The position numbers and the translations under genes are program-made. Shown here piece after piece: positions 63,513-64,000 of a DNA stretch of 64,000 nucleotides. Position 1 is the first letter of the stretch. Each line of letters begins with the position of its first letter. The notes under the pieces are model-generated. The model was not told the origin of the DNA and did no database searches. It worked only from the letters and a program-made list of their open reading frames with translations. The DNA comes from Methylomonas paludis (GTDB taxonomy: Bacteria > Pseudomonadota > Gammaproteobacteria > Methylococcales > Methylomonadaceae): the NCBI RefSeq assembly GCF_018734325.1, contig NZ_CP073754.1, forward strand, positions 2,108,001-2,172,000, written 5' to 3'.

Positions 63513-64000
63513 TTATGGACTGATAAACTCACCAAATGCCCGGCTACCCTCTCCCGTTTTGATGGTCTGTATCACCTGTCTGGTTTTGGCATCAATCACT
63601 GAGACATTATTATCCATCCAGTTGGCAACATAAACCAGTCTGTCATTGGGGTGGGTACTTATACCTTCCGGTTTGTCACCGACAGCAATTTGGCTTAACT
63701 GTTTTTGGCTGGCGGTATCAATGACTGAAACAGTACTATCATCCTGGTTGGTAACAAACAGCAGATTGTCTGCTTGAGCCAAACTCAATGCATAAGGCCG
63801 CGCCCCGACTTTAATGCTGGTGATGCGCTTTAAATTAACGGCATCCAGTACGGTGACATCATTACTCTCGACATTGGCGGTATAAAGGTATTTACCCTGG
63901 CTGTCGATGACTATGCCGAAGGGGTGGGCACCCACTTTGGTAGTGTTTCTAAGACTGAGGTTTTTTAAGTCGATTTGCGATATGGAGTCATCCATACGGT
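63513..64000 (-). CDS. YVTN/YncE-like beta-propeller protein, 5' end outside window
   Basis: The C-terminal part of a beta-propeller. About 160 residues show repeating blades of the YVTN type: YLYTANVESNDVTVLDAVNLKRITSI, LFVTNQDDSTVSVIDTASQKQL and LVYVANWMDNNVSVIDAKTRQVIQ-like units with spacing of about 40. The frame stays open to the window edge, so the ATG at 63995 need not be the start. Such proteins often accompany periplasmic redox enzymes; the role is unknown. Confidence 0.8.
   Translation of the reverse strand, partial: RMDDSISQIDLKNLSLRNTTKVGAHPFGIVIDSQGKYLYTANVESNDVTVLDAVNLKRITSIKVGARPYALSLAQADNLLFVTNQDDSTVSVIDTASQKQLSQIAVGDKPEGISTHPNDRLVYVANWMDNNVSVIDAKTRQVIQTIKTGEGSRAFGEFISP

Overview
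The window looks like the chromosome of a gammaproteobacterium, most likely a type I methanotroph or close relative (Methylococcales-like). This is inference from gene content: PEP-CTERM proteins, Feo iron uptake, a di-heme peroxidase, an OlsF-type ornithine-lipid synthase and gammaproteobacterial versions of greB, rpoZ-spoT, hflKC and birA-coaX. No methane-oxidation gene is in view, so the assignment is not proven.

Layout. 1-1573: 3' end of a Cho-like GIY-YIG excinuclease, then an MBL-fold hydrolase. 1578-about 11830: an IS pile-up. An IS4 element with an 8-bp target duplication (TSD) is broken by a 283-bp structured element and by an IS3 element. Next to it an IS1380 element with a 5-bp TSD carries a second copy of the 283-bp element and an inverted second copy of the same IS3. 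A second IS4-type element and an IS110 element with a long leader (candidate bridge RNA) follow. 11876-13003: a reverse-transcriptase relic of DGR type beside an Lcl/DUF1566-type PEP-CTERM gene. 13331-42574: ordinary core genome: sucAB, an H-NS-like protein, an OlsF-M14-hydrolase operon, an alcohol dehydrogenase, slyD, greB, dtd, ftsH, hflKC, coaX-birA, a TusDC pair, a BepA-like protease, rpoZ-spoT-ridA-recG-ubiC and an SDR oxidoreductase.

42825-54313: tRNA-Ser(GGA) with an integrated P4-like island of about 11.3 kb. It has a tyrosine integrase, an AlpA-like regulator, a Toprim primase, a DUF927 helicase, a cluster of 12 GGGGA-type 8-mers (candidate origin), terminator-rich leader DNA, a RadC-like protein, a serine resolvase, several unknown genes and a second copy of the IS4-type element. 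The far end carries a degenerate copy of the tRNA 3' end, an integrase arm-like repeat and what looks like the displaced native tRNA terminator.

54380-64000: a secreted unknown, feoABC behind a Fur-box-like site, a MauG/CcpA-type di-heme protein, an AcpA-type phosphoesterase, a short PEP-CTERM protein, a small conserved unknown and a truncated YVTN beta-propeller.

The most unusual items are the 283-bp element (scarless insertion into an ORF, strong serial stem-loops, possibly an omega-RNA-bearing non-autonomous element), the GGGGA-type 8-mer cluster between the replication genes and radC, the DGR-like RT relic, and a three-stem structured segment with a T-arm-like hairpin inside the island.
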